A DNA stretch of 64,000 nucleotides from Flavobacterium quisquiliarum (GCF_019308285.1 NZ_WWEM01000040.1:43040-107039); one strand, 5' to 3'. Shown: positions 1 through 8,289, counted from the stretch's first letter. Notes: generated by a model not told the origin, from the sequence alone. Program-made: numbers and translations.

Positions 1-59
1 TGGTTCAGAGCACCTCGTTTACACCGAGGGGGTCGGGGGTTCGAACCCCTCATCGCCCA
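1..59 (+). tRNA. tRNA-Val (UAC), 5' end cut by window edge
   Basis: The 59 bases are identical to the last 59 of the complete tRNA-Val at 148-222, including the anticodon loop with TAC, the T arm and the 3' acceptor strand with its discriminator A. About 16 bases (the 5' acceptor strand and half of the D arm) lie outside the window. Together with the next copy it forms a tandem duplication within a tRNA operon. Confidence 0.93.
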
Positions 60-147
60 CAAGTTTTTAACTTAAAATATTAGCAAATATAAAATCTAGA
101 AAAATATTTGCACTAGCTATTCAAGAAAATAGCAACCTAGTAAAATA

Positions 148-222
148 GGGCGATTAGCTCAGCTGGTTCAGAGCACCTCGTTTACACCGAGGGGGTCGGG
201 GGTTCGAACCCCTCATCGCCCA
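148..222 (+). tRNA. tRNA-Val (UAC)
   Basis: A complete 75-nt cloverleaf is visible. The acceptor stem GGGCGAT pairs with ATCGCCC followed by discriminator A, the T arm is GGGGGTTCGAACCCC-like, and the anticodon loop TTTACAC gives anticodon TAC, which reads GUA. CCA is not encoded. It is a tandem copy of the partial gene ending at 59, with an 88-bp AT-rich spacer that could hold a processing site. Confidence 0.97.
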
Positions 223-230
223 CAAAAGAC

Positions 231-258
231 TCCTTAAGCAATTAAGGATTTTTTTTTT
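231..258 (+). terminator. Intrinsic terminator after tRNA-Val
   Basis: The 7-bp stem TCCTTAA / TTAAGGA with a 4-nt loop is followed by an unbroken T run. It lies 8 bp after the tRNA-Val gene and 17 bp before tRNA-Tyr, so tRNA-Tyr may be only partly cotranscribed with the Val genes or have its own promoter. Confidence 0.75.
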
Positions 259-275
259 ACACTTTTATACATTTT

Positions 276-356
276 GGGGAGATACTCAAGCGGCCAACGA
301 GGGCAGACTGTAAATCTGCTGTGTGAACTTCGCAGGTTCGAATCCTGCTCTCCCCA
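276..356 (+). tRNA. tRNA-Tyr (GUA)
   Basis: An 81-nt class II tRNA with a long variable arm. Acceptor strands GGGGAGA and TCTCCCC pair and are followed by discriminator A. The anticodon stem-loop CAGACTGTAAATCTG shows anticodon GTA, which reads UAC/UAU. CCA is not encoded. Confidence 0.96.
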
Positions 357-366
357 CAAATTTCCA

Positions 367-402
367 AAACTCTGAAATCATTTGATTTTGGAGTTTTTTT
401 TT
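367..402 (+). terminator. Intrinsic terminator after tRNA-Tyr
   Basis: The arms AAACTCTGAAATCA and TGATTTTGGAGTTT pair with one or two wobble/mismatch positions and run straight into a T tract at 393-402. It closes the tRNA operon. Confidence 0.7.
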
Positions 403-445
403 ATCTTTGAAATAGAGACTTTTACTCAGGATAAGTTTATCTTTG
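382..445 (+). promoter_or_regulatory. Candidate promoters (two TATCTTTG -7 elements)
   Basis: Two copies of TATCTTTG, both perfect matches to the Bacteroidota -7 consensus TAnnTTTG, lie at 402-409 and 438-445 before the start codon at 471. The first has a TTG at 382-384, 17 bp upstream. The second has no clear -33 TTG. Either could drive the downstream regulator gene. Confidence 0.4.
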
Positions 446-470
446 AGTTTTCAGAAAATCAATATTCATC

Positions 471-878
471 ATGGAACAGAAAATTCATCAGGGAAGAAAC
501 GTAAAGCGTTTTAGAGAAATGTTAGGTATAAAACAGGAAGCCTTGGCTTATGATCTTGGAGAAGATTGGAGTCAGAAGAAAATTTCTATGCTTGAACAGA
601 AAGATGTTATTGAAGAAAATCTGTTAAAACAAATTTCTAATTTTTTGAGAATTCCTGTAGAAGCTTTTCAGAACTTTGATGAGGAACAAGCAGTACATAT
701 TATTTCTAACACTTTTAACGACCAATCTAACGGTTATAATTATTATCCAACTTTCAATGTAAATCCAGTAGACAAATGGGTAGAAGCTTTGGAAGAAATT
801 AAGCGATTGAATTCAGAACTTTTAAAAGCGAAAGACGAGCATATTAAAGCTTTGGAAAAACTAGTAAGAGAAAAATAA
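471..878 (+). CDS. XRE-family helix-turn-helix regulator
   Basis: A 135-residue protein with an N-terminal Cro/C1-type HTH (about residues 7-62: NVKRFREMLGIKQEALA, then a recognition helix region near QKKISMLEQ) and a C-terminal segment from about residue 98 rich in E, K and L that looks like a coiled coil for oligomerisation. It is likely a DNA-binding repressor acting in the cytoplasm. It stands alone, convergent with the three-gene minus-strand unit that ends at 886, so no target gene is evident. Family assignment is by the HTH pattern; the regulated function is unknown. Confidence 0.8.
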   Translation: MEQKIHQGRNVKRFREMLGIKQEALAYDLGEDWSQKKISMLEQKDVIEENLLKQISNFLRIPVEAFQNFDEEQAVHIISNTFNDQSNGYNYYPTFNVNPVDKWVEALEEIKRLNSELLKAKDEHIKALEKLVREK

Positions 879-885
879 TTTTTTA

Positions 886-1557
886 TCATACATACATTCC
901 AATTGCACAATTAATCCCTTTATAGTGTTTAGCAACTTCAAGAAGTTTTAACAACTTTGATAGTCGTTCGATTTTTTTCTCTTTAAAGAATGTTTTTTTG
1001 ACTATAAACTTATTTCCCAAAATATTTATTTCATTTTTATTCTTTACTACTAATTTTTGAGATGTATTATTTGAATAATTGTATAATTCAACTTCATCTA
1101 TTCTGTTGTCAATAGTGTCATAAGTATCTACTTTATAGTTTTCATTAGTGACAGTAAATCTATGAAGTGTCGAAACCAAGTTATCATATTCCAAACTATA
1201 GAAATATACATCTTCATCAGAATTTTGATAGTATTCAATTAATTTGGTGCTAAAATCAAATAAAATCTGATTTGATAAACTGATTTCAGGAATAAGACGC
1301 AATAAAGATTCATCATTATTCAAATTTAATTTCTGAAAAAGAAAAACTGTTGTTTCATCAAAATTAACTTGGTTGATATTTTCGTATAAATCTCCAATTA
1401 TATCTCCGCGAACCAAATCTTCTAAATCAATTTGAAATCTGTAATATTCATCTTTTTCAATATAAAAATAGTCTTCATCTTCTTTAAGACTTGTAAAATT
1501 TGCGATAGCTTCTTTACCTTCTAGATCTGACTTATAAATATTTATACAAAACTTCAT
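886..1557 (-). CDS. Hypothetical protein
   Basis: A 223-residue acidic, soluble protein with no signal peptide or membrane segment. It is rich in D, E, N and Y in its first two thirds and turns basic (KKTFFKEKKIERLSKLL) near residues 185-205. I do not recognise the family. It is the last gene of a three-gene minus-strand unit (2867 to 886) with intergenic gaps of 2 and 18 bp. Co-transcription with two other orphan genes suggests a shared, unknown job. Confidence 0.6.
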   Translation of the reverse strand: MKFCINIYKSDLEGKEAIANFTSLKEDEDYFYIEKDEYYRFQIDLEDLVRGDIIGDLYENINQVNFDETTVFLFQKLNLNNDESLLRLIPEISLSNQILFDFSTKLIEYYQNSDEDVYFYSLEYDNLVSTLHRFTVTNENYKVDTYDTIDNRIDEVELYNYSNNTSQKLVVKNKNEINILGNKFIVKKTFFKEKKIERLSKLLKLLEVAKHYKGINCAIGMYV

Positions 1558-1575
1558 ATTTAACTTAGGGATTAA

Positions 1576-2364
1576 TTAGTATTCTCTTTTGAAAACAAAA
1601 TCATAATTATCAATCGTGGTCTTAAAAATATCATTTTCAAACTCGTAGATTGGTTTTTTATATAAAAAATTATTTGTCTGGAAATGATAATGATAAAAAA
1701 AGCCATTTTTTATGTGAACATTAGTTTCATGAACGGTTATCAAAAAAGTTTCTTTTGTATTATAGTCCATTACTGTTGCCAAACCAATGAATTTATAAAG
1801 TTCATCTTTAAATGGTTCAATTTTCAGTTTAATTTTAGAACCAATTGGCATCCAATCTGTCATGTTGTAGTTTATCCTTAACTGACCTGTTTCTTTAATT
1901 GAAGTCCAATCACCGATTAAATCATCTGAAGCAACAACACTTACTTCATAAAAAGTTTCAAATTTTAAACCATTTAAAATTGCATTAAAAATATCTGTGA
2001 TATAGATTTTATTTTCAAGTTCATCGCAGATAATCCTACCCATTTTCTTACGATCCCGATTTGAGAATAGCTTCGATTTTAATACTTGGTTAGCATCATT
2101 CGAGACTAAGTTAAATCTGTTAGAATTTATTGATTCGAATATTTTTATAAATAAAGCTTTATTTTCTTGATTGAGAACAACATTTAAATCAAATTCGTTA
2201 AAACTGCCATAATCAAGTTTTAGATTAAATTTTGACAATAATTCTTCATATTCTACAGGCATTGTTTCTTCAAACTCAGCATTGCTCAATAATTCAAACA
2301 AAATAAAGAAAACAAACCTTTTTTTATGGGTAAATGTCTGGTCAAATATTTTTAATAGATTCAT
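1576..2364 (-). CDS. Hypothetical protein
   Basis: A 262-residue soluble protein with no recognised domain. It starts MNLLKIFDQTFTHKKRFVFF and has a beta-rich C-terminal half with many aromatic residues. It is the middle gene of the orphan unit; its start codon lies 2 bp after the stop of the upstream gene, so the two are probably translationally coupled. Function is not predictable from the sequence alone. Confidence 0.6.
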   Translation of the reverse strand: MNLLKIFDQTFTHKKRFVFFILFELLSNAEFEETMPVEYEELLSKFNLKLDYGSFNEFDLNVVLNQENKALFIKIFESINSNRFNLVSNDANQVLKSKLFSNRDRKKMGRIICDELENKIYITDIFNAILNGLKFETFYEVSVVASDDLIGDWTSIKETGQLRINYNMTDWMPIGSKIKLKIEPFKDELYKFIGLATVMDYNTKETFLITVHETNVHIKNGFFYHYHFQTNNFLYKKPIYEFENDIFKTTIDNYDFVFKREY

Positions 2365-2366
2365 TT

Positions 2367-2867
2367 TTAGTTTTCATAGAGTTTTAAGATTTTAAAATCA
2401 AATACATTAAACAAATATTCCTTCTTTTTGTCTTCTATAATCATTAGATCATTAAAATAGATGATATCGAATCGTTTACTTTCTAAAAATAAATATTTAA
2501 GTCTGTAATTGTACTCCAATTCTTTTTGAATAGCGTCAATTGCATCCAAAGCTTCTTTTCTTTCAATTTTAAACCATTCACTAACATCAATTGGCTTACC
2601 CGCACGATAAATCACTTCTATATCACTATTTTTCCTTTTGAACAAGTCCAGACAAAAATGATAAACTGCTTCTTCTGATACCAAGAGCATTTTTTCTCCG
2701 AAATACAAATTATAAGTAATACTAAAACCTACTTTGTTCTCAGGCTGGATTTTGATTTTGTTTACTTCATTAATAAAAATAACCGAGTTAGAGAAGGTAT
2801 CTGACTTGTACTTGAAATTCTCCGATAAGATTTTTAAATTCTCAATAATTGTTTTGACGACTGACAT
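2367..2867 (-). CDS. Hypothetical protein
   Basis: A 166-residue soluble protein, first gene of the orphan unit running to 886. No motif is recognised; the middle (about residues 90-125) is a predicted helix rich in E, K and A followed by short strands. The 83-bp gap to the MBL-fold gene stop at 2951 could carry its promoter. Confidence 0.6.
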   Translation of the reverse strand: MSVVKTIIENLKILSENFKYKSDTFSNSVIFINEVNKIKIQPENKVGFSITYNLYFGEKMLLVSEEAVYHFCLDLFKRKNSDIEVIYRAGKPIDVSEWFKIERKEALDAIDAIQKELEYNYRLKYLFLESKRFDIIYFNDLMIIEDKKKEYLFNVFDFKILKLYEN

Positions 2868-2950
2868 AGAAATATTGAATTTCTTTAATACTTCGCTAAT
2901 ATAAATAAAACCTGATTAAGCATCATTTCATATTTATTTTTTATTGGTAT

Positions 2951-3757
2951 TTAAATTGGTAAAAAAACTTCTGTACCGCTTTCCAGCCATAAAAACTTAT
3001 TTTTTACCTCAGAGCTTTCAATTTCGCTTTTTAAAGATTTTACAGATTGCTTAAAATGCCACCAACCTTCATAATGTATCGGAATTACAAGGTTCGGGCT
3101 TAAAAGCTGGGTTGTTTCAATAGCTTCTTTGCCGTTCATTGTTACCCTCAAATTCTTTTTTAGATAAGGAAATGCACCGGCACCTAAATGTAGAATTGCA
3201 ATATCTACTTTTTTCTTTTTCTTTAATTCGTATAATCCTTCAAAAAGCACCGTATCGCCAGAAATATAAAGACAGCCGTTTGTCTGTCCTGTCCATTCTA
3301 AAGTAAAACCTATTACTTTGCCCATAACTTTATTCAATCTTTTAATATTGGTATGCTGAGCTGGTATAGCAGTAATTTTTAGGTTTTTTACTTTTTCTGT
3401 TTCAACTTCATATTCCTGCCAGTTATCAAGCCCAATAGTATTTGTGTCTTTTAAACGCTCTACGGCATCTTTTGTAGAAAGTACAACTGGAACTGTTCTA
3501 ATAAAAGATCGTCCTTTTTTGTCTAAATTATCGCTGTGATGATCGTGGCTTAATAGAACCAAATCTACTTTTCCAATTTCTTCAATTGATAGGGAAGGAC
3601 TGCAATATTTTTTTGAAAATGCCATCGGACTGCTGACATATTGAGGAAAGAATCTGTCTCTTTTGTCTAGAGTTGGATCAGTTAAAATCTTAAAACCATT
3701 TATATTTATCAGTACACAAGCTGTGTCGATATGAGTAATAGTAACTTTCATTTGCAT
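2951..3757 (-). CDS. MBL-fold (UlaG-like) metal-dependent hydrolase
   Basis: A 268-residue metallo-beta-lactamase-fold protein of the UlaG/YtkL-like group. The opening strand THIDTACVLININGFKIL, the metal motif SHDHHSDN (about residues 70-77), a later AQHTNIKR histidine, the SGDT aspartate and the terminal histidine in PIHYEGWWHF are all present, so two metal ions are expected. No signal peptide is visible. The substrate is unknown; relatives act on lactones, N-acyl phospholipids or tRNA ends. It lies 67 bp downstream of a Crp/Fnr gene, and the gap holds a palindrome and a -7 element (3785-3828), so it is the likely target of that regulator. Confidence 0.87.
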   Translation of the reverse strand: MQMKVTITHIDTACVLININGFKILTDPTLDKRDRFFPQYVSSPMAFSKKYCSPSLSIEEIGKVDLVLLSHDHHSDNLDKKGRSFIRTVPVVLSTKDAVERLKDTNTIGLDNWQEYEVETEKVKNLKITAIPAQHTNIKRLNKVMGKVIGFTLEWTGQTNGCLYISGDTVLFEGLYELKKKKKVDIAILHLGAGAFPYLKKNLRVTMNGKEAIETTQLLSPNLVIPIHYEGWWHFKQSVKSLKSEIESSEVKNKFLWLESGTEVFLPI

Positions 3758-3784
3758 AAAATTTTAAGTAATAAAATGTTTATA

Positions 3785-3828
3785 CAAAGCTGAGTTAAAT
3801 AAATAGTCTGCAAATTGACTTTAGTCAA
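3785..3828 (-). promoter_or_regulatory. Candidate Crp/Fnr operator and -7 element for MBL gene
   Basis: The perfect 14-bp palindrome TTGACTTTAGTCAA occupies 3815-3828 and overlaps the stop codon of the Crp/Fnr gene. On the minus strand CAGCTTTG (3792-3785) matches the -7 consensus TAnnTTTG at all but the first base. The palindrome centre is 29.5 bp from the first base of the -7 element, the same spacing seen at 9211-9255, 9838-9882 and 29061-29105. Confidence 0.55.
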
Positions 3829-4388
3829 GAAATGCGTTTTCTAATTCTGCTCAAAGTTTCGGGTACAATTCCTATGTAAGATGCAAGATATTTTAGCGGA
3901 ATCTGTTTGATGTATTTAGGCTGTTCAAATAGCAGTTTTTCATATCGCTCTTGCGGTGTTTTGGTCAAAAGAGCTAATTCTCTTTTGACTTTTTTATCCA
4001 ATAGATATTCTGTGGCAATACGTCCAAGTTTTTTAGCTGTTTCACATTTTTCGTAAAGACGCTGTAAGTTTTCATGAGATATCGAATATAGTTGACAATC
4101 AGTTAATGCCTGAACATAAATTCTGGTTTGGGTTCTATTGTAAAAAGAATCATATGCACAATAGAAAGTATCTTTGAAAGCAAAATCAAACGTAATTTCT
4201 TTGTCGTTTGCAACAACATAATATCTAACAACTCCAGTATCTATAAAAGATAAATAGTTTTCAATCTGTCCTTGAACAAGAATTAGTTCGTTTGCTGAGA
4301 ATTGTCGTGTTTTTATACAGCTTAAAAATTCGCTTAAAGTATTTTCAGCAAAACCTAATTTTCTAAAATATTCAATTAATGATGTCAT
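3825..4388 (-). CDS. Crp/Fnr-family transcriptional regulator
   Basis: A 187-residue regulator with an N-terminal cyclic-nucleotide-binding-like beta barrel (about residues 15-110) and a C-terminal winged helix whose recognition region reads KYLASYIGIVPETLSRIRKR. The length fits the short Bacteroidota Crp/Fnr group, which lack an Fe-S cysteine cluster. It has two paralogues in the window (9260, 29119). The adjacent MBL gene with its intervening palindrome is the likely target. The ligand is unknown. Confidence 0.9.
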   Translation of the reverse strand: MTSLIEYFRKLGFAENTLSEFLSCIKTRQFSANELILVQGQIENYLSFIDTGVVRYYVVANDKEITFDFAFKDTFYCAYDSFYNRTQTRIYVQALTDCQLYSISHENLQRLYEKCETAKKLGRIATEYLLDKKVKRELALLTKTPQERYEKLLFEQPKYIKQIPLKYLASYIGIVPETLSRIRKRIS

Positions 4389-4509
4389 TTCATTATTTTT
4401 AAGCTAATATACAATCATTCCAACAATTGAAAACACAGAACAAGCTAATGAATTGTTGCAAATTTTCAAAAAAAGCCATAAATTACAATCAATCAAAAAA
4501 CATTTCTAC

Positions 4510-5085
4510 ATGCAACAAGAAAAAGACTGGTCAATAGACGAAATTCAGAATACCTGGCAATTGGTTTCAAAACTTCATGACGGACAAAAATATGGTGGAA
4601 GTAATGCGGGAGAAAGAGTAGAATATATCAATCATATTGGAAGTGTTGTTTTTGAAGTTTTAAATGCCACGCGTTTAACTGAAAATATGAATGCTGATCT
4701 GGCCGTTAAATGTGCCATGCTTCATGATACCATAGAAGATACTGCATTTGATTATGAAAGAGTAAATGATTTATTTGGAAGTGAAGTGGCTTCAGGAGTT
4801 CTAGCATTAACGAAGAATGATGAAATTAAGGATTCTCTAGAAAAAATGCTGGATAGTTTAAGCAGAATCAAACAACAGCCTATAGAAGTCTGGGCAGTTA
4901 AAATGGCAGATAGAATCTGTAATTTATACCAACCACCATATTACTGGGATGACGAAAAAAAACTAAAATATATTCAGGAAGCTGAAATTATATTGTACGA
5001 ATTAAAAGACGGAAATCAGTATTTAGCCAATAGACTGCAAAATAAGATTAAAGAGTATTATCGTTTTCTGAGTACTTCAAATTAA
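4510..5085 (+). CDS. HD-domain phosphohydrolase (RelA/SpoT hydrolase-like)
   Basis: The HD metal motif AMLHDTIEDT, the upstream histidine in EYINHIGSV and the late WAVKMADRICNL segment are characteristic of the (p)ppGpp-hydrolase HD fold found alone in small SpoT/MESH1-like proteins. It probably removes pyrophosphate from (p)ppGpp or a related nucleotide in the cytoplasm. I prefer the ATG at 4510 (191 residues): it begins with MQQEKDWSIDE, while the 19 extra residues from 4453 are basic and unlike the family. No synthetase domain is present. Confidence 0.8.
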   Translation: MQQEKDWSIDEIQNTWQLVSKLHDGQKYGGSNAGERVEYINHIGSVVFEVLNATRLTENMNADLAVKCAMLHDTIEDTAFDYERVNDLFGSEVASGVLALTKNDEIKDSLEKMLDSLSRIKQQPIEVWAVKMADRICNLYQPPYYWDDEKKLKYIQEAEIILYELKDGNQYLANRLQNKIKEYYRFLSTSN

Positions 5086-5091
5086 TAACAG

Positions 5092-5130
5092 AAAAGCTCC
5101 AAATTCATATAGATTTTGGAGCTTTTTTTT
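5092..5130. terminator. Bidirectional terminator between convergent genes
   Basis: The arms AAAAGCTCCAAA and TTTTGGAGCTTTT pair around a 10-nt loop, with T runs on both strands. It lies between the stops of the HD gene (5085) and the endonuclease V-like gene (5133) and can serve both. Confidence 0.8.
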
Positions 5131-5132
5131 AA

Positions 5133-5636
5133 TCAAATTTCCTTTGTTAGTCTATCTAATTCTTTTAGCAAAGTCGGAAATCTAAATTCTCCATGCATAC
5201 TTTCAACTTTTTTGAAAACTTCCTCCAAATCGATTCCGACAGAAGTAATATACAAAGGTTTCTTGCTGTCTCCTCTAAATAAAGCTTTTTTATTCTTTTC
5301 TATAGAAGCAAAATTTGTTTTGGCAACACCAATAATCGGAATTTGTTTATTTAATTTTTCATACAAATAACCGCCTAAACCGTATTTTCCTTCATCATTT
5401 AAATACACAAAACCATCTACAACGATTACATCAATTGTTGCTAAATCAATTTGATTTAGCAAACTTAAAATACAGGGTAATTCTCTTTTATAAAATTCAC
5501 CTGGAATATATTCTTCAACATTATCAATAATTTCAGTGTAAACTTTAAAGTTTTTATCCTCATTCCATTCAGAAAATTCAAGGCAAACGGTTTTGGCTTT
5601 TTGGTCAAAATAATAGGTATCAAAAGCTAAGATCAT
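5133..5636 (-). CDS. Endonuclease V-like protein, short form
   Basis: A 167-residue protein resembling endonuclease V (deoxyinosine 3' endonuclease) but shorter than the usual 210-230 residues. The family landmarks are present in order: AFD with D6, YIPGEFYKRELP with E52, IVVDG with D74, then a GLGGYLYEKLNKQIPIIGVAK segment corresponding to the conserved glycine-rich and AK motifs. D6, E52 and D74 match the metal-binding triad, so activity is plausible. The usual GxxHPRRxG loop is replaced by FVYLNDEGKYG, so base recognition may differ. It stands alone, convergent with the HD gene. Confidence 0.75.
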   Translation of the reverse strand: MILAFDTYYFDQKAKTVCLEFSEWNEDKNFKVYTEIIDNVEEYIPGEFYKRELPCILSLLNQIDLATIDVIVVDGFVYLNDEGKYGLGGYLYEKLNKQIPIIGVAKTNFASIEKNKKALFRGDSKKPLYITSVGIDLEEVFKKVESMHGEFRFPTLLKELDRLTKEI

Positions 5637-5675
5637 AATTTTTCAGAAGGCTTATTTATTTAAAACGAAGATAGG

Positions 5676-6254
5676 TTACTTAGAGTTAACTTTTCTTAGT
5701 TCTGTCAACATTTCATTTAGAAAACCCTGTTGTTTGGCATCATCTTTAAAATAACGCTGGTACAATACGCTGCAACTTTCTACATCGGCTATATTGTCTT
5801 TATTGAACGACCAATCCTCATCATTTTTAATTGTGATTCCTATGTCATTGCTACAGCTTTGCCAGAGGTCAGAAAATTTTGTTTTTTTATCTGCACTTAA
5901 TTTACTGAAATCTGCGTAGACAGAATAACCACGCATTTCGGAGTTAAAAAACTTGTAAATTTCATATACAGGAACTCCGCCCCAATTTATGTATTGTCCT
6001 TCTGGTAATTTTATATCAGTCAGCCTTTTTTCGCTCATTTTATGAGTTTGTTCTCCCGATACAAAAAAGTGCTCGTCATAAGTCAGTTTTGTGCCTTTTG
6101 GAACCATAATTTTCTTCACCATCATGGGTTCTGTAGTAATGTAATAAGGATAATCTGGTGACGAATTTCCACCGGTTGGATTCATGTTTCCAACACAACC
6201 TGTAAGTATTAAAGAAAATAATGAGGAAAAAGGTTTTAAAATTTTCATATTCAA
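5676..6254 (-). CDS. Predicted lipoprotein, unknown function
   Basis: A 192-residue protein with a lipobox (SLILTG followed by C20) so it is probably exported and lipidated. The mature part has no recognised domain; two later cysteines (in LWQSCSNDI and DVESCSVLY) may form a disulfide. Its start is immediately after the stop of the protease-like gene at 6255, so the two are likely cotranscribed and may work together in the envelope. Confidence 0.7.
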   Translation of the reverse strand: MNMKILKPFSSLFSLILTGCVGNMNPTGGNSSPDYPYYITTEPMMVKKIMVPKGTKLTYDEHFFVSGEQTHKMSEKRLTDIKLPEGQYINWGGVPVYEIYKFFNSEMRGYSVYADFSKLSADKKTKFSDLWQSCSNDIGITIKNDEDWSFNKDNIADVESCSVLYQRYFKDDAKQQGFLNEMLTELRKVNSK

Positions 6255-7625
6255 TTATTTTATTAGTTTAAAAAGTGTCTCAATTGCAGATTCTTTTTGA
6301 TTAATAATGATTAATTGGCTTTTATCATTTAGGAAAAATTTATTAGCAAATTCTTTGTTTGCATTGGATTTCCATTCTTTTAATTCAGGAAATTTATTTT
6401 TCAGAAGCTTAACTTTCTCAGCAGTATTTTTAGAAATGATTACAACTTTCGTCAAAGGAGTATCCTTCATTTTATTGATGCTGTTTTCTGTAATTTCAGA
6501 GTCAAACTCTGTTCTAGAACGATAACGAAACAATTTACTAATTCCCCTTAAATCAGTCTCATTTTCAGAAAGGACATATCTGTAAGTCATTATGTTATCG
6601 AGTTCATCGATCCAGTTTGGAAAATTTTCTTCATAGAGCTTGATGTAAGTATCAATAAAGTTTTTATCCATTGCCTTTTTCTGATCGATATATTCTTTCA
6701 CAATTGGATAAATCTTTTTTGCCATCAAATTGATATATTTTCTGTTGTACCAATCCCCAGCGTCTAATTTCCCATCTAGTTTTTCATAGACATAGCCATT
6801 TCCTAAAGCAGTGGCTAAAACTTCATTCATAAGCTGATAGGCGTAATTACTGCATTTTGATTTGTTTTCTTTGAAATAAGTGTCAATCTCTGTTTTGACT
6901 TCAAATGATTGCTCATCATACACAATATGATACGTTTCGTGCATCATTACACTAAACAAATCCTTATTCGAATTCAGATCAACTTGTACAGCACTAATAA
7001 AATTGTTGCAAAAAGCCTGAGCTGTAAATCCTTTTGAATTTGGCAAAGGATAAAATGCAGAAACAAACGGAATCGCATTATCCCAGCTTGAATTATAAAA
7101 CAAAAGTCCCGTTTCAAAATAGCCAACGATATTATTATCGCTTGAGTATTTTATCATATCTCTTAATTGTTTTTCAAATTTTTCTTTATTTGGATTGTAA
7201 ATCAACTCATTGTAAACATCTGTAAATTCAGCAATGCAAGAAGCTAAATCGCTCAAAGTTTGGATTGGAATAAAGCCAGCAGAACGAAGTTTAAAATCAT
7301 TAAGATTATTGGTTTCGATAAGATTTTTTTTCAGAAGATCATTTGTTTGCATATTTTTTTTGGATCCATACGGATATTCATCAAATCGAAAACTATAGTC
7401 TACTATCAGTTTATCAAACTTGGAAATTATGTTCTTATATTTCTCCGTATTGTATTTAGATTTTTGAAATTCAGTCTTAAAGACGTTTTCAGGATAATGT
7501 TCAGAAAGATTTTCTATAAAAAGATAAACCGCTAACTGTTCTGAATATTTAATAGTAAAAGTGGTCTTTTGTCCGAATATTAATGATGTTAAAAATAAAA
7601 AGGCTAGTAGAAATATTTTCTTCAT
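6255..7625 (-). CDS. Secreted HExxH zinc metallopeptidase-like protein
   Basis: A 456-residue protein with a clear signal peptide (MKKIFLLAFLFLTSLIFGQ). The motif MMHETYHIVYDE (about residues 228-239) matches the HExxH zinc site, and a downstream NEVLATALGNGY (about residue 268) supplies a glutamate typical of the third ligand in gluzincins. It is predicted to be periplasmic or secreted. I do not recognise a named family. It is followed directly by the lipoprotein gene. The protease call rests on the metal motif alone. Confidence 0.68.
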   Translation of the reverse strand: MKKIFLLAFLFLTSLIFGQKTTFTIKYSEQLAVYLFIENLSEHYPENVFKTEFQKSKYNTEKYKNIISKFDKLIVDYSFRFDEYPYGSKKNMQTNDLLKKNLIETNNLNDFKLRSAGFIPIQTLSDLASCIAEFTDVYNELIYNPNKEKFEKQLRDMIKYSSDNNIVGYFETGLLFYNSSWDNAIPFVSAFYPLPNSKGFTAQAFCNNFISAVQVDLNSNKDLFSVMMHETYHIVYDEQSFEVKTEIDTYFKENKSKCSNYAYQLMNEVLATALGNGYVYEKLDGKLDAGDWYNRKYINLMAKKIYPIVKEYIDQKKAMDKNFIDTYIKLYEENFPNWIDELDNIMTYRYVLSENETDLRGISKLFRYRSRTEFDSEITENSINKMKDTPLTKVVIISKNTAEKVKLLKNKFPELKEWKSNANKEFANKFFLNDKSQLIIINQKESAIETLFKLIK

Positions 7626-7649
7626 ATTGGTTTTTAAGGTTTTAGTTTT

Positions 7650-8165
7650 TTATGGAGCTTTCATTCTTTCTGTTTTAATATATCGATCTGAAACAGTATC
7701 GGTATCAATACCTTTCATTTCGCTTTTTACTTCGCGTAAATATCCTTTTTTGTCAGGAACATAATAATCAATTAATCTACCACCGTGATACGGATCATAA
7801 TAATTAACCGTTATTACTAACGTATCATTTTTTATTTTGTAGAATCCTTCTCTGGCAATTTTGCCTTTTATAGTGGCATATTTTTGTGACTCTTTATAAT
7901 AGGCACTTCCTTTAGTGTTTTTAAAGGTGAAATCATACCAAATTAAGGTATCTTGTGGTGTTTGTTCAGACATGAGTTTTTTTTCGTACACCCAATAAAC
8001 ATCATATAAATTGCCTTTGATTTTAATAGTTTCAATTCGCTTTTTTTGTGTTGAAGCTGTATTAGAAACAGCGGGTTTTATTATTGCTTTCTTAGTCTTC
8101 TTTTGCTGTGCACAGATAGTCGAAATGCTTAAAAATAAAACTAACAAAATGAATATGTTTTTCAT
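7650..8165 (-). CDS. Secreted protein, unknown function
   Basis: From the ATG at 8165 the protein is 171 residues and begins with a standard signal peptide (MKNIFILLVLFLSISTICAQ). The open frame extends 32 codons further to 8261, but those residues precede the signal peptide and overlap the divergent gene, so the shorter start is chosen. The mature protein has a basic KKTKKAIIKPA stretch and then a beta-rich domain with no recognised family. Confidence 0.68.
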   Translation of the reverse strand: MKNIFILLVLFLSISTICAQQKKTKKAIIKPAVSNTASTQKKRIETIKIKGNLYDVYWVYEKKLMSEQTPQDTLIWYDFTFKNTKGSAYYKESQKYATIKGKIAREGFYKIKNDTLVITVNYYDPYHGGRLIDYYVPDKKGYLREVKSEMKGIDTDTVSDRYIKTERMKAP

Positions 8166-8289
8166 ATCAAATACTATTTTGTTTTCTATAAAATCTATTT
8201 GAGCTAATATAAGAAATATCTTTAAAATCCAACTAAAGGCTAAATTGCTTAACTTTAACAAACTATCTATTCATATAAAACCAAAACAG

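Noticed and set aside
1..356. tRNA cluster as an integration site of the conjugative element
   Set aside because: The integrase is 30 kb away and no partial tRNA copy is seen near it; the two tRNA-Val copies are full, not att-type duplications.
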